Under the pieces are notes generated by a model. It had not been told where the DNA came from, searched no databases, and worked only from the letters and a program-made list of their open reading frames with translations. From Vesta saturnalis (taxonomy: Eukaryota; Arthropoda; Insecta; Coleoptera; Lampyridae): a DNA stretch of 64,000 nucleotides. The stretch is from assembly GCA_036346205.1 (NCBI GenBank), contig JARFJB010000749.1, positions 1,258,501 to 1,322,500 on the forward strand, given 5' to 3'. The position numbers were made by a program, and so were the translations under genes. Shown here one piece after another: positions 36,776-48,355 of this stretch; position 1 is the first letter of the stretch, and each line of letters opens with the position of its first letter.

Positions 36776-36925
36776 GTCGACTTGTATACCTTTACGTAAT
36801 TAATGGGTTTTCCCAGATACGGTAGATCTAATTGAATAGTGATAGTTTGAAGGTCAACTTGCTTAAGTAGCTAATTAGGGAGTTTTACCCAGACACAATA
36901 GAGACAATTGGATAGTGATAACCGT
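36776..36925. repeat. two tandem about 75-bp repeats upstream of the ATPase
   Basis: GTCGACTTGTATACC...CCCAGATACGGTAG...GAATAGTGATA is followed by a diverged second copy with GTCAACTTG...CCCAGACACAATAG...GATAGTGATA. It lies where the promoter of the ATPase gene would be. Confidence 0.6.
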
Positions 36926-37490
36926 GGTGAAAATAATTATGCTAATGATAGGTACTTTATTTCGGTTATTTATAAGTAACAGACGAGCAACAGTTATTCA
37001 TTCGTGTATCAACATTCCAAGACGTTCCTTCAATACAGCACTGGTAAGTGATTGTTTATCTAATTACCTGCGAAGATTTTTTAATGCTGTGTTATAATTA
37101 CAGCTATGGATTTATCTACTCAATCTTGGACTCATAGCAACAAAGTACGCCAAGAGGGCAGTTATGGAGCTGTCTGAATTTAAATGTATACTACTTGAGC
37201 ATTTCCATAAGTTTTTCAAGGACGAGGACCATGGTATACATTAATTTGACGAGCGGCTGAAGAGTAGATATGTCTCAGTGCGTTCTTTAGGACCAACAGG
37301 CAAAACAACCAATTTAATATTCAATTAGAAGCTGTATTATAATTACTATGTGATGCTGAGCTTGATTTGCTACTGAAGATGTAATCTTAAAAAATAGTAT
37401 TACTTAAAATAAATTATTCAAAATCCTTTAATTACCGGTAATAACTAAGGTGTTTTGATAGAACACGATTTCAGATTATGACGTCATAAT
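36926..37490. other. AT-rich, no gene seen
   Basis: A frame at 36915-37097 ends near a GTAAGT donor-like site at 37044, but no partner exon is recognisable. Confidence 0.5.
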
Positions 37491-38110
37491 AAAAAACAAA
37501 ATGGCGCAGGACTTTGCTTATGTCTTATAATTAAAAAACAAAATGGCCGCCACCAATCAGAAGCCAGGCGACGTCGGCGTCCTATACCTGTCTTATGAGC
37601 CCCTTATTAGAATATTATTTTAAATTTCCCTCTATGGCCGAGAGAATGGTCTCCAAAACAAGAATGGCCGACAAGCCACGCCCCCCAACCAATCAGAAGG
37701 GGTGGAGTCCATGGACCAATCAGAAACTAGGGGACGTGGCCCCCCCTCTGACCATTCAATGAGAACACTGTATGTGCACGCATATGCCTACCCACCAGGG
37801 GTTGAACTGCCAAAGATGGCTTAATTAGGGGCGAGAGTGTCACGTGACCCCCGTACCCTAAGCACTGGGGTGGACTGCCAAAAAGGCTTTAATTAAGGGT
37901 GAAAATACAGTCAAGGGCTGAAAATTCCATCAAGAGGTTGAAAATCATCCCCGAAAAGAAGCCGATCCCACCCTCAAAGACAGCCAAAAAGCTAATTAGG
38001 GGTAAAAATACTTTCAAGGGGTTGAAAATACCATAAAGAGGTTGAAAATTCCGTCTAGGGTAAAAAACGACCCCGAAAAGAAGCCGTCAAAGTAGGGGTG
38101 GGAAATGGCC
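37491..38110. repeat. GC-richer patch with CCAATCAGA motifs and tandem repeats
   Basis: ACCAATCAGAA occurs near 37553, 37691 and 37717. AAAAACAAAATGG occurs twice (37492 and 37545). A unit with GAGGTTGAAAAT and CCCCGAAAAGAAGCCG occurs at about 37885-37966 and again at about 37992-38088. The composition contrasts sharply with the flanking AT-rich DNA. CCAAT-type motifs suggest a regulatory or terminal-repeat role; no frame explains the patch. Confidence 0.6.
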
Positions 38111-38530
38111 ACGTGGGCGTGGCTTCCCCCACGCCCCTTCTACTCTCATTTTACAACAATCAATTAATAACACTTACTATCAAATTCCACCTTTCTTTTG
38201 TTCATGGTTAAATTTGTTTAGTTTTTACTTAAAAGTGACCTTACATTTTCTTGAAACACAGATTTGTCTCAAGATTTTTTAAGCACGCACTCTGCTCCAT
38301 TATTTTGCTATTTTTATGATTTGTTGCACCAGTGATGGATATTGAATAGTTACCATTTAAATCTTATTTATAATTAACCTTGAATGTAAAGAACCCTTCA
38401 CAAAGCAAGGATAATTCTTTAGTATGGGAACGATATTGTCTTCATTAGACTGGGTTGGATTGCAAAATTCCAGAGGTAGCCAGAAGCAGCCTTCTCCATA
38501 GAAACCGTTTTTGTAAGTTGTAATTTTCTC

Positions 38531-38534
<4 letters not shown>

Positions 38535-38581
<47 letters not shown>
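38535..38581. repeat. (TA)n microsatellite, left flank of foldback
   Basis: Pure TA directly against the foldback end at 38583. Confidence 0.95.
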
Positions 38582-38582
<1 letters not shown>

Positions 38583-38587
<5 letters not shown>

Positions 38588-39763
38588 TGACCATATGGGA
38601 ATTTTTTTTAACCTCGGCTTTAGCATAGATCTGATTATCGCACCCATTTTTGCTTCAAATAAAACCAAAAATGAAGTATAGTAAGTTGGTTTTACAACCG
38701 ACGTCATCTGTAAAAAATTAGATTTTTAGGAAAAAATGCATAAATTGGCCGAATTTCGGAAAAAATTATTATCAAAAGTTGTTAATTTTGTGCTTTTACA
38801 CTTATGTACTTTTCAACAACCTAGTATCATTTTGAATTTTTGGCAGTTTTTGACATTTACCAATTATTGTTCATCTTGATTTGATGTAACCTACGTAAAA
38901 TTCTTTATCTAATGAAAACTCAACATGGCAAGTCTATTTAAGTTAAAAACAAACTGGCTTTCAAGATTTTTTTTTAAATTATAAGAATTTATCCACCATC
39001 ATGAGTCATGTTTGGTGCAAAGTTCGTTTAACTTTTGTTTTGAAGCAAAAAATATTTTTGCTTTTCTAGTTACATAGAAAACTCAATTCAAATTTGTGGG
39101 GTATGTTAAAACAAGAGTTTTCTTAGCGTTGAATTAAAATTTTAACAACGTAATGTTTTTATTACAGACATAAATTTAACGATTTGTTGTTTTCTCTTTC
39201 TTTTAATACTTCAGCTAAACGTATTTTCAAAGGATAAATTTGGTTTATTATGATAAACAACACATTTTACATTCTAATCAGAATCTGTAATGGCAGTTAC
39301 GTAATAATATGTTTCAGTTAAAAATAAAAGTTAAACGAACTTTGCACCAAACATGACTTGGATGAAATTATACCATTTTTGAAAAAATAACAAAAACATT
39401 TTGTTTTCGGCTCAAATAGATTAGATATGCTGAGTTTTCATTAGATAAGAGATTTTACGTAGGTTACATAAAATCAAGATGAAAAACAATTGGTAAAAGT
39501 CAAAACTGCCAAAATTAATAATCATAGTATGCCATTGAAATTTGACCCAAAGGTTTAAAATGACAAAATGAAAAACTTTCTAATATATTTTTCGAAATTC
39601 GGGAATTTATGCGTTTTTCTATTTTGACAGGTGACGTCGGTTGTAAAACCAACTTATACTATAGTTCATTTTGGTTTTATTTGAAGCAAAATGTGCGATA
39701 ATCAGATCTATGCTAAAGTCAAAGTTAAACAAAATCCCTATATGGTGCGGACTTAAATGGTCA

Positions 39764-39766
<3 letters not shown>
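38583..39766. mobile_element. 1.18-kb foldback element inside (TA)n
   Basis: The left arm (about 38583-39050) and right arm (about 39320-39766) are inverted copies sharing TGTGACCAT ends, TTTAGCATAGATCTGATTAT, GTTGGTTTTACAACCGACGTC, ACGTAAAATC and TTGGTGCAAAGTTCGTTTAAC. The left end has a small deletion relative to the right. Both ends abut TA tracts, consistent with insertion at TA within a microsatellite. It has no coding remnant. Confidence 0.85.

Positions 39767-39853
<87 letters not shown>
39767..39853. repeat. (TA)n-(CATA)n microsatellite between two foldbacks
   Basis: About 55 bp of TA, then about 30 bp of CATA repeats. Confidence 0.95.
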
Positions 39854-39855
<2 letters not shown>

Positions 39856-39862
39856 ACATATA

Positions 39863-41357
39863 CAGTGTGTCCAGTTTAAGATGAAATGCATGGGGATATT
39901 GAAACCGTTAGAATACGAAGATGGTTAAATGGAGAAAAAGTTGCGTCATTATATGCCCAAGAAGTAACCATGGTTACATGTCAAAAAATCCCTTCCATTT
40001 ACTAGACACAGGGTGATAACTGAAAATATGCGTTTTCTAAAAATCGCTATATCTTGTTTCTTGCAAGAGATACATCCACGATTTTGCAGGATGGGGGTAA
40101 CAGGTAGCGAGGATTTCAAAAATGATTTTGAAAAAAATCTAGGCCTACTAGATTTTGAGATAATGCACGCAACTTTCGATTTTCTTATGGACGCCATATT
40201 GGATTTTTGCATTTTTGAATTCTTCATAAAAAATGCTTTTCAACCATATATCATATGTTTATAATCTGCCAATGAGAAAGTGTCAAATTACACAATTAAA
40301 TTTATATCATAACATGCTTCTTCCTGTTTTTAATAATTGAAAATACATACATTGTCACTATTTCTACAGAGAATGAAACATTCTAACATATCGTATTTTC
40401 ACTATTTAAAAAAGTTCATTTTGGCTTATAACAACGTCAAATTAAATGACGTTTGTACAAACGTAACTAACTATTAATTCAATTGCTTATAAACATGTCA
40501 AATGTCACGCCTACTATTCTCTTGCAATAATTGAATAGATGGTTGATTGGCAAAGGCCTAGTTTGATATAAATTTAATTGTGTAATTTGACACTTTCTCA
40601 TTGCATTATAAACATCTGATATATGGTTGAAAAGCATTTTTATGAAAAATTCAAAAATGCGAGATGATAAGGAACTCTTGTGATGCAGTGCTAACTCGAT
40701 GCAGATGGTGTTTGCAGGAGAATGAAGGTTTATTCGAGCATTTGATTAATTAATAGTAAAATTCAGTATAATATTAAATTTTATTTTTTTTTGGTTTTTG
40801 TCACTTTTATTATTATGATTTATGTTAATAATCAATAATATTGTTCTCAATAGTTAGTTTAATTTGTAGATTAATTTTCATTTAATTAATATACATAATA
40901 TGTCAAGGTTGCTTTGATATAAATTTAATTGTGTAATTTGACACTTTCTCATTGGCAGATTATAAACATATGATATATGGTTGAAAAGCATTTTTATGAA
41001 GAATTCAAAATGCAAAAATCCAATATGGCGTCCATAAGAAAATCGAAAGTTGCGTGCATTATCTCAAAATCTAGTAGGCCTAGATTTTTCAAAATCATTT
41101 TGAAATCCTCGCTACCTGTTACCCCATCCTGCAAAATCGTGGATGTATCTCTTGCAAGAAACAAGATATAGCGATTTTTAGAAAACGCATATTTTCAGTT
41201 ATCACCCTGTGTCTAGTAAATGGAAGGGAATTTTTGACATGTAACCATGGTTACTTCTTGGGCATATAATGACGCAACTTTTTCTCCATTTAACCATCTT
41301 CGTATCTCTAACGGTTTCCAATATCCCCATGCATTTCATCTTAAACTGGACACACTG
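39863..41357. mobile_element. 1.5-kb foldback element, TA-bordered
   Basis: The ends CAGTGTGTCCAGTTTAAG and inverse are each next to TA (39861-39862 and 41358-41359). Arms of about 450 bp (39863-40310 and about 40911-41357) are nearly identical inverted copies. A third partial arm copy, including TGTGTAATTTGACACTTTC, lies at about 40568-40665 in direct orientation to the right arm. The mirrored frames 39949-40264 and 40977-41171 are arm artefacts. The centre is AT-rich and non-coding. Confidence 0.9.
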
Positions 41358-41359
41358 TA

Positions 41360-42870
41360 TAATTTTTTTATGTTTATCTTTCATTGTTACTCAGATTCAA
41401 AGCACATGTTTAAGTAAGGATTACGTTCACTATATTGTGTTTATATTTTATGAATTTATTGGTAGTTCATCACACTAAGTTTTTGCTTTTAAATATTTTT
41501 AATGTACGAGTAATTTTGGGTAAAGTTGACTAATGACTTTTGAAAATACTAAGCGCGATTTTGACAGTTATTTGACTTTGGGATCGACTAATCGTTTGCA
41601 ATTAATTTTGAAGTACTAACTAAAAAATTAAAAAATGTGTTACAGTAATAGCGTTCATTCTCTTATAATTAATTTTCCTGTGCAATCGCGATAGATTTTT
41701 TAAATTGGTCTACTCCGATGTGTGTTTTATACACCAAATCTTTGTATCTCTATATTTCATTTCACCAAAATTTGGTTAAAATAACGTTTAGTGTCTAAAA
41801 ACGACGCGTTCAAATTTTGTTTTGGTAAATAAATACTTATTGTAGAAAATCAGTAGATTTACTAATTTTATTATATAATGCTAGGTTCTTATTTTAGTAA
41901 CTATAAATAGATAAATCATTAATAGATTAAATGTTACGAGATTATCCTGAAAATGACATTCCACAACACCCTATACGGAGGTGGGCTAATCGTGAAAAAC
42001 ACTACATTCGAAAAGATAGCAAGATTTATTACTCTCATTATTACATTGATATAAAGTTGTTCAAGACTTTATAAAAGTGATAAAAGCATTCACTTAAGGC
42101 CTTTTTTTCATGCAGGTGGCAAGTGTCTAAGATTATTAATTGGGTTGCATAATTATAGTCTAAAAATAGAAAAAAAGAGAATTAAAATAACACAAATGTC
42201 AAAATTACAAATAAAAATACGCAAAAGACGATTTTATGCTAACATTTACTGCAATATTTACAGAACTTACACATGGCTGCGCCAAAGCTAATATTGATGT
42301 TTTTTTCAATGGTGTGCAAAATATTAGTCATGTAAATAAAACTCCTTAATTGTGCAATGATAACAAAGTTTGCAAAATTGTATTTCATGTTTGAATTCCA
42401 ACTTCCTCAAGGAAAACTATGCAGTAATTAACACTTTAATCAATATTTACTTAGATATGCACCCATTGACCATATTACTACACACTGGAGGAATATTGAC
42501 TTTCTTTAATATAAAAAATAACATTTATTTGTTTCTAGTTTGTAAATATCAATTTATCAAGTCAGCTTATTGCCGTTAAAAGTCAATCCTGACAAGTTAG
42601 CTACTAGTTAAGAAATTTACAGATTAGAGACGAAAGTTGTTGATTTTTTACAAGTTAGTGATGACTGTACCTTGTTCACATAGGGATTGATTAGAAACTT
42701 GCCTAATCCACATACACCCAAACTGCTGAACAACAATCAGAGAAAAGCAACAATTTTGTTGAATTACTTTATTAAACATTCAAATAATATTTAGCAATAA
42801 TTATAAATTATTATTAACATTTGAAAAATCGGTTATAGTACTATCATAAATATTAAAAGTCATGGTGCCA
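41360..42870. other. 1.5 kb AT-rich, no gene seen
   Basis: Frames at 41269-41478 and 42370-42579 lack motifs and sit in T-rich DNA. Confidence 0.55.
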
Positions 42871-42879
42871 TTAGATTAC

Positions 42880-43900
42880 CAGAAATCCTAAATTGTTCGA
42901 ATCCATCAAGCCTTGGTCCCGCACAATCTGAAGATTCTGTTGAATCAAGGGGCATGGTATTTGGACATTCACTAATAGTGCATTGTTAACATCAAACATT
43001 TTTTTGGACATCGAAAGTTTGTTGTTAACGGAGTCGTCCACATAACTGGCAGGAATAGCCGCTGACTTCTATCCTCCTTCTCGTTTCAATGCCAAAATAT
43101 TGCCACCCGCATCACCAACCATGGTGGCTCCGGTCCGACGAAGAGTGTGGCCAATATACAATTCCGGGTCTTTTAATCCTAAATACTTCTTTGGTATTCC
43201 ACTAATCGTATGCTGGCCAGCATTAAGGAAATACATTTTCCACTTCGATAAGTTTAAAAAACGCAAACTATCTGCATCTGGGGGACGTAGACTTGCATAT
43301 GTTCTATATAAAGCACAAGGCTGAAAGCAACACAAATCATCTTTTATAACAAAATTTCTCGTTTTGTTTCCGCCTTTTTACAACAATGGATTTTCCAGTG
43401 TCTTCTACGTTGTTCATCTTCAAAGAAAGTAATTCATCGCAAAACAACATACATAAATTGTAATAATTTAGCAAGCAACCAATCGTCATCGAGAGCTTCT
43501 AACAGGAGCTTTTGAACTTCTTCCTTCCTTAATACCTTCCCCTTTTTAGGGTTGTAGCACTCACTTTTCCGTTTTATAGAAATGAAAATATATTCCGACA
43601 TCTGTAAATATCAATTAAAAATTGCTGTTTTTTTTCTATAAATCACTTACAAACGTGTTAGCTTGAAAATTTTCCTTCATCTCTAAACAGCTCTTCAACA
43701 TGATCCATTTGGACCATAGCGAATTTGGACTAAACCTTACGGACAGCTGATTTAAATAAGCCAGCAGGACGTCTTCTGTCACCCCAATTACCTCGCTTTT
43801 TTCTGCCACCTTTTGAAATGCGCATATTCTCGTCGTACCTTGCAGACGATTTCTGTGGCAATAAATTTGTTACCACCCTGGTCCCTTCGTTTTTTACTGT
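42880..43900 (-). pseudogene. tyrosine recombinase of Crypton-like type, at least two exons
   Basis: An N-terminal core-binding part reads VLLAYLNQLSVRFSPNSLW and KENFQANTF, then a GTAAGT donor near 43652. After an acceptor ending TTTACAG come MSEYIFISIKRKSECYNPKK and VLRKEEVQKLLLEALDDDW. The catalytic part has GQHTISGIPKKYLGL, then GHTLRRTGATMVGDAGGN (HxxR motif) and ALKREGG. A stop (TAG at 43069-43071) stands where Trp is usual, and ASYVDDSVNN carries the candidate nucleophilic Tyr. A further shift near 43380 breaks the middle. Cryptons and a few domesticated genes share this fold; which one this is cannot be told here. Confidence 0.65.
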
Positions 43901-45628
43901 ATTAGCAAAATTATAAACAAAAAATTAACGATAAGCGCCGTTGTCAGAGTAATGATTTCAAAGGAAACAAGACATTTTTGACAATATAATTATCGTTATG
44001 AAAGAAAGGGAGAATTTTATTTCATTATGAGTTTTTCGGTTTATTTACAAATGAAAAATAAATAGTAATAGGCATTAACACCCGAGTTGTGTACTATGCT
44101 TTTTCTACTCCTATCGAGTATAAAAACAGTGACGTATGAGTAATACGTAACTACCACTCATTAAGATTCTTACGACCTTCGTTGAACTTTTTATACACGT
44201 ACCTAATATTGTAATGAACGATCCTATAAAAATAAATTATTGTATAAATGTATTATAGGCTTATTTCAATGACCACGTTAAAAGTTCGAAAAATTCGAAC
44301 TAAAATAAATAGAACTAGTTGACGCCACTGGTTTTATTAGTTATCTTAAAATTCTTAGAATATAAAATACCATTCTAAGTTAAAATTAAACAAATTAACC
44401 TCACTTTTTGTAGGGTTAACGATGGAATGAAATTTTATTTTATTAACAGAAGTTATTGCTCTAAAGTAATAATAAACGTAAATGTACTACAAACTGTAAT
44501 TTAAAGCTGGTATATATTTTTGTATTTCAAACTTGAAACTTATTGAAAAATTTTTCAGTTTATACTGGACTATTTAACATTGAAGTAAATGACTTAGAAC
44601 TTCGGCTTAGAAGCGTATATGGGTTTAATGTTGCCACAGTGCTTTCAATAAACACTAAATTGTAGTGGCAGTTGAGGATTTATATAACACAGAATTGTCA
44701 ATTCAACTTTCTGATACATTTTATGACTTCGTGCTATTTAAGTCAGCAGATTACCACTTGCATCGATTAAAATGGTGGTGGCGGTAATACCACAAGTTAA
44801 AATAACATAAAGGTAATGATTATCTCGTTACATTACAATTAAAAATATATTTAATGTCTTCTATAATAAATACTGAATATCGTTACCACCTCATTTATGA
44901 AATTATTAACATATTTAAAGTTAAAATATATATATTTAGAGTTAGTTTTATTTCAATTAATATAACAAAAAGTTACAGAACCAATGTATAATGAATAACA
45001 TTATAAGTAATTAATGCATCAAAAGTAGATAGATGCTTATTTTCAAAATAACTCAAGTCATAAGCTGTATTATATTGTTCAATATCTGGTTTAAATTTTA
45101 TACATAAACATTAATGCAACATATTGCTAGATTAAATCATTTCCAAAGTTATTATCTAATAACTGATCCTTTACCTGCTAAATGAACATGCCTTCAACTG
45201 CAACGGAAAGCTTATTATGCATTATTAAATATAATAAATGTCTCTTTTATATTTGAGAGACAATTGGTAAATTGTTCTAATATGGTGTATAAAAGTTTCT
45301 TTAAATAACAATATCAATACATGTTTAAATTCACATTTTAAAACACCTCAAAACTGAGATGGATGCTTGGTTAATAGAAAAAATCGGCTTGAACCACCAA
45401 TTAAGCGCTGTTACTGCTACCTATAGAGTATATATGTGCTCTATACTTTAAAACCACATTAACAAGTGTATCGATTTTCCAAAATAATCATCACAATGCA
45501 ACCGTAATATGTAATAATGTTTTGATATTGGACTTCCCACCAAACAATACAATGATGTTAACTCAGTGTAACCAAACTATTTCAGGGTTACCAAATTAAT
45601 AATTTTTAATTTTTCTTTAACTGTTATG

Positions 45629-45689
<61 letters not shown>

Positions 45690-46350
45690 TTTACACATAT
45701 AGTAGAGAGTTTTGTTATTCGTGTGTTACGTATATAGGAGTAGAAAAAGTATTATACATGTCACGCCAAGTAACGTTTTTACTGGCTCAAGGATATGACA
45801 TGTTCGCCTAACGGCTCGCCAGTCATCCTCACCATAACGCCATTAAAAACTGCTTTACCTGACTTGTAATGTAAACTACTACACCTTTTTTACAATTTCT
45901 TTATTTATTTAAGCTGTGGCGTAAATATTTTCAAAATTTAAATAAGCAATGTAATTTTGAGTGGAGATTCATTTATTCCTTACCAGGTATGACTGTTAAT
46001 TCCTTGCACATAGAATGTGGTAAAACTTAACTATTAACGATGACCTAATTGTTATAGAAAATTACAGTTGTGATGGTAAAGAGAATGTGTTACTAAAATA
46101 TTGCTAAAGAGTGCTGAGTTAAGCTTAAAAATATCTACTTAAAATCGCCTGTGCAAATATCATACGTTAACAGAGAATGTTATCAAATACCTTTAAGAAT
46201 TACGAATTGTTTGAATGAGTTGATAAACTACACTAAACGAAAACTTGTAACCATTATTATGAATAGGTAAACGCTGAACATAAGTTACTTACACAATCTA
46301 CTTTTGAAAAAATTTATATTGAAATCACCTACGCAAATAATCTATTATCG
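43901..46350. other. 2.4 kb AT-rich, no gene seen
   Basis: Contains one (TA)n tract and otherwise no supported signal. Confidence 0.55.
45629..45687. repeat. (TA)n microsatellite
   Basis: Pure TA dinucleotides. Confidence 0.95.
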
Positions 46351-46499
46351 TCACCAGGCCGCCCACTTGGCTGACCTCGGGTTTGGAATTTCCGATGAAG
46401 TAATTTGACGTAGGGAATCTCCTCGGGACTTGCCATTGGAGCTGAACTTGGGCCTGTTCTTGGAGTTGACCTTGGGTTAACCAAGGTCAGAACCAAATC

Positions 46500-46830
46500 A
46501 GTTCAGCAGGAATTTTGAATTTGAATAAGGGGGTCCTAATGCCAACTTGTAAGGAAGGTAATGGAGCTTGTTCGCGGGCTTTCGCCCCCTTGCCGTGGCG
46601 CCCATGGCTGGAAATAGTATTCTAATAAGGGGGCTAATGCTAACTTGTAAGGTATAGGAAATTGTGTTAGTGTCTGCGCCCTCCTGTCGTGGTCCCGTTA
46701 ACGGTAAATAGTATTCTAATAAGGGGGCCCTAGTGCTAGCTTGTAAGACATGTGTAGGAATTTGTGTTAGGGCCTGCGCCCTCTTTCCGTGGCCCTTTTG
46801 GCGCGAAATTTGAATTTGTACGTGTCGCCA
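46500..46830. repeat. three tandem units of about 95-100 bp
   Basis: AATAAGGGGG begins units at 46524, 46624 and 46718. Each continues with CTAATGC-AACTTGTAAGG and a CCTGCGCCCTC...GTGGC block. The 127-codon minus-strand frame through them is open but has no known motif and is probably a by-product of the repeat. AGCGGTAT/TAGTGGTGTAT variants continue to about 46930. The units lie beyond the 3' end of LINE-B and may belong to its neighbourhood. Confidence 0.75.
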
Positions 46831-47104
46831 TGTAGTGGTGTATGGACTAATTAATGTTTTCTGTAATAGAGGTATCGCCACCTAGCGGTATCTTTCTAGG
46901 ACTAATTTGTTTCTGGGGCTACCAATGGTATATTTTTAAACTAACGATTTTTTTCTGTAATAAAGGTTGATCGAGCATCTTTCTCACTGCACTCTTATGT
47001 TTCTCACTCTATTTACTCATTTTCATTTTATCACTATTATCATTATCTCTCACTCATTACTCACTCATCACTCACTTCTCACTATTTACTTATTTATTAT
47101 TTTT

Positions 47105-47140
47105 TCTCTTTTCTCTCTCTCTCTCTCTCTCTCTTTTTCT
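47105..47140. repeat. (CT)n microsatellite
   Basis: Pyrimidine run TTTTCTCTTTTCTCTCT continuing as CT dinucleotides. Confidence 0.9.
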
Positions 47141-47244
47141 AAATTCTAACTATTGAAATTACACCTTAATCGGAATTATATGTTCATGCTCTATATAACG
47201 TTATATAATGTAAAATGTGTGAATTATTTGAATCTGGTGTACTT

Positions 47245-47455
47245 GAAGTTATGAGAGAATTCCGATATTGGATTAGCGCTTATATTCAAGCACTACGGTC
47301 AAACATGCAACTTTGCCGTTTTTGCGCATGTTATAGGACGAAGACGGAAATAAATTTGTTGTGTATAGCTCCGCGGGTGGTGAACTAAAACCTACACTGT
47401 ACGTTAAAACATAGTACATGCGTTAGAAGCAGATGCAAATGTGCAATCTGCAATT
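47245..47455 (+). repeat. dispersed repeat R45, copy A, with 45-codon open frame
   Basis: It matches 60465-60661 (other strand) over about 200 bp with roughly one difference in five. The frame 47251-47388 starts MREFRYWISAYIQALRSNM, has LCRFCACYRTK, and ends PRVVN before TAA. The other copy keeps the same frame open with different bases. I do not recognise the peptide. It sits beside the 3' end of LINE-B but is not part of its reverse transcriptase. Confidence 0.6.
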
Positions 47456-47459
47456 AAAT

Positions 47460-48355
47460 TGCAAAATTCTAATTTAATTCTTTTCGCAAAGTAGTTTGCG
47501 CTTGCTTCCAACAATCCATTATTATGCAATATATTTTTAACTGCTTGCATTGTATCATGTTCCTTTCTGGCATACATGTCATATACAATATCTCTTTTTG
47601 TGTGTTTTGTGTTGTTCATTCTCTCAATGTGACCAAACCAACGTAAGGTACAACTTTTATATCTATCCATCATCGTCTTTTCCTCACCACACTCCCTCAT
47701 TATGCATTCATTTTGTATCTTGTCCCTTCTCGTTTTACCACATGCGCTTCTCAGAAATCTCATACCCACGGCATTTATTTTTCTTTCGTGCTTTTTGACA
47801 TACCCATGTCTCACTTCCATACAGTACTGATGGGACGAATACGCCATTATAGATTGCTCGTTTCGCAGCTAGGCTCATGCTTTCATTTCTCATTATCGTC
47901 CACATACTTCCAATCACTTTCCTTCCAGCATTGACCCTTCGTCCAATCTCGCTCTCAATTGTACCATCTGCAGTAAACATTCTACCGAGATATACCAGCT
48001 CGTCCACTTGCTCCACAATTTCATCTTGCAGAGTAAATACTCTACTCTCCTTTCCATCTTCTCGATTGAACACCACAATCTTAGTTTTGTTCACGTTTAC
48101 CTTTAGGTCCATGCTCTCACAGACTGTATCAAACTTCCCCAGAGCGGTTTGCAGCTCATCCGCACTGTCACTTAATAAGACTGTGTCATCTGCATACACC
48201 AGAAGTCGTACGTTTACGTCACCAACCATTACACCATTTGTATCGGTACATGCTTGTCTAAGACATTTATCCATGTATACATTGAACAACCACGGTGACA
48301 TCACACAGCCTTGGCGCACTACTTGCTCAATATTAAAGTATTCACTCACACTCCT
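47460..48355 (-). pseudogene. LINE-B reverse transcriptase catalytic core to C-terminus
   Basis: The open frame 48349-47735 has VRQGCVMSPWLFNVYMDKC, LLVYADDTVLLSDSADEL (catalytic YADD, 48197-48182) and DELVYLGRMFTADG, then SLAAKRAIYNGVFVPSVLYG and SETWV. After a frameshift, 47847-47404 continues with GMRFLRSACGKTRRDKIQNE and CTLRWFGHIERM. The catalytic block is intact, but the ORF is broken near 47790. The sequence beyond 47465 passes into repeat R45. Confidence 0.85.

Noticed and set aside
39949..40264. Mirrored frames in the second foldback (partner at 40977-41171)
   Set aside because: Arm artefacts, as above.
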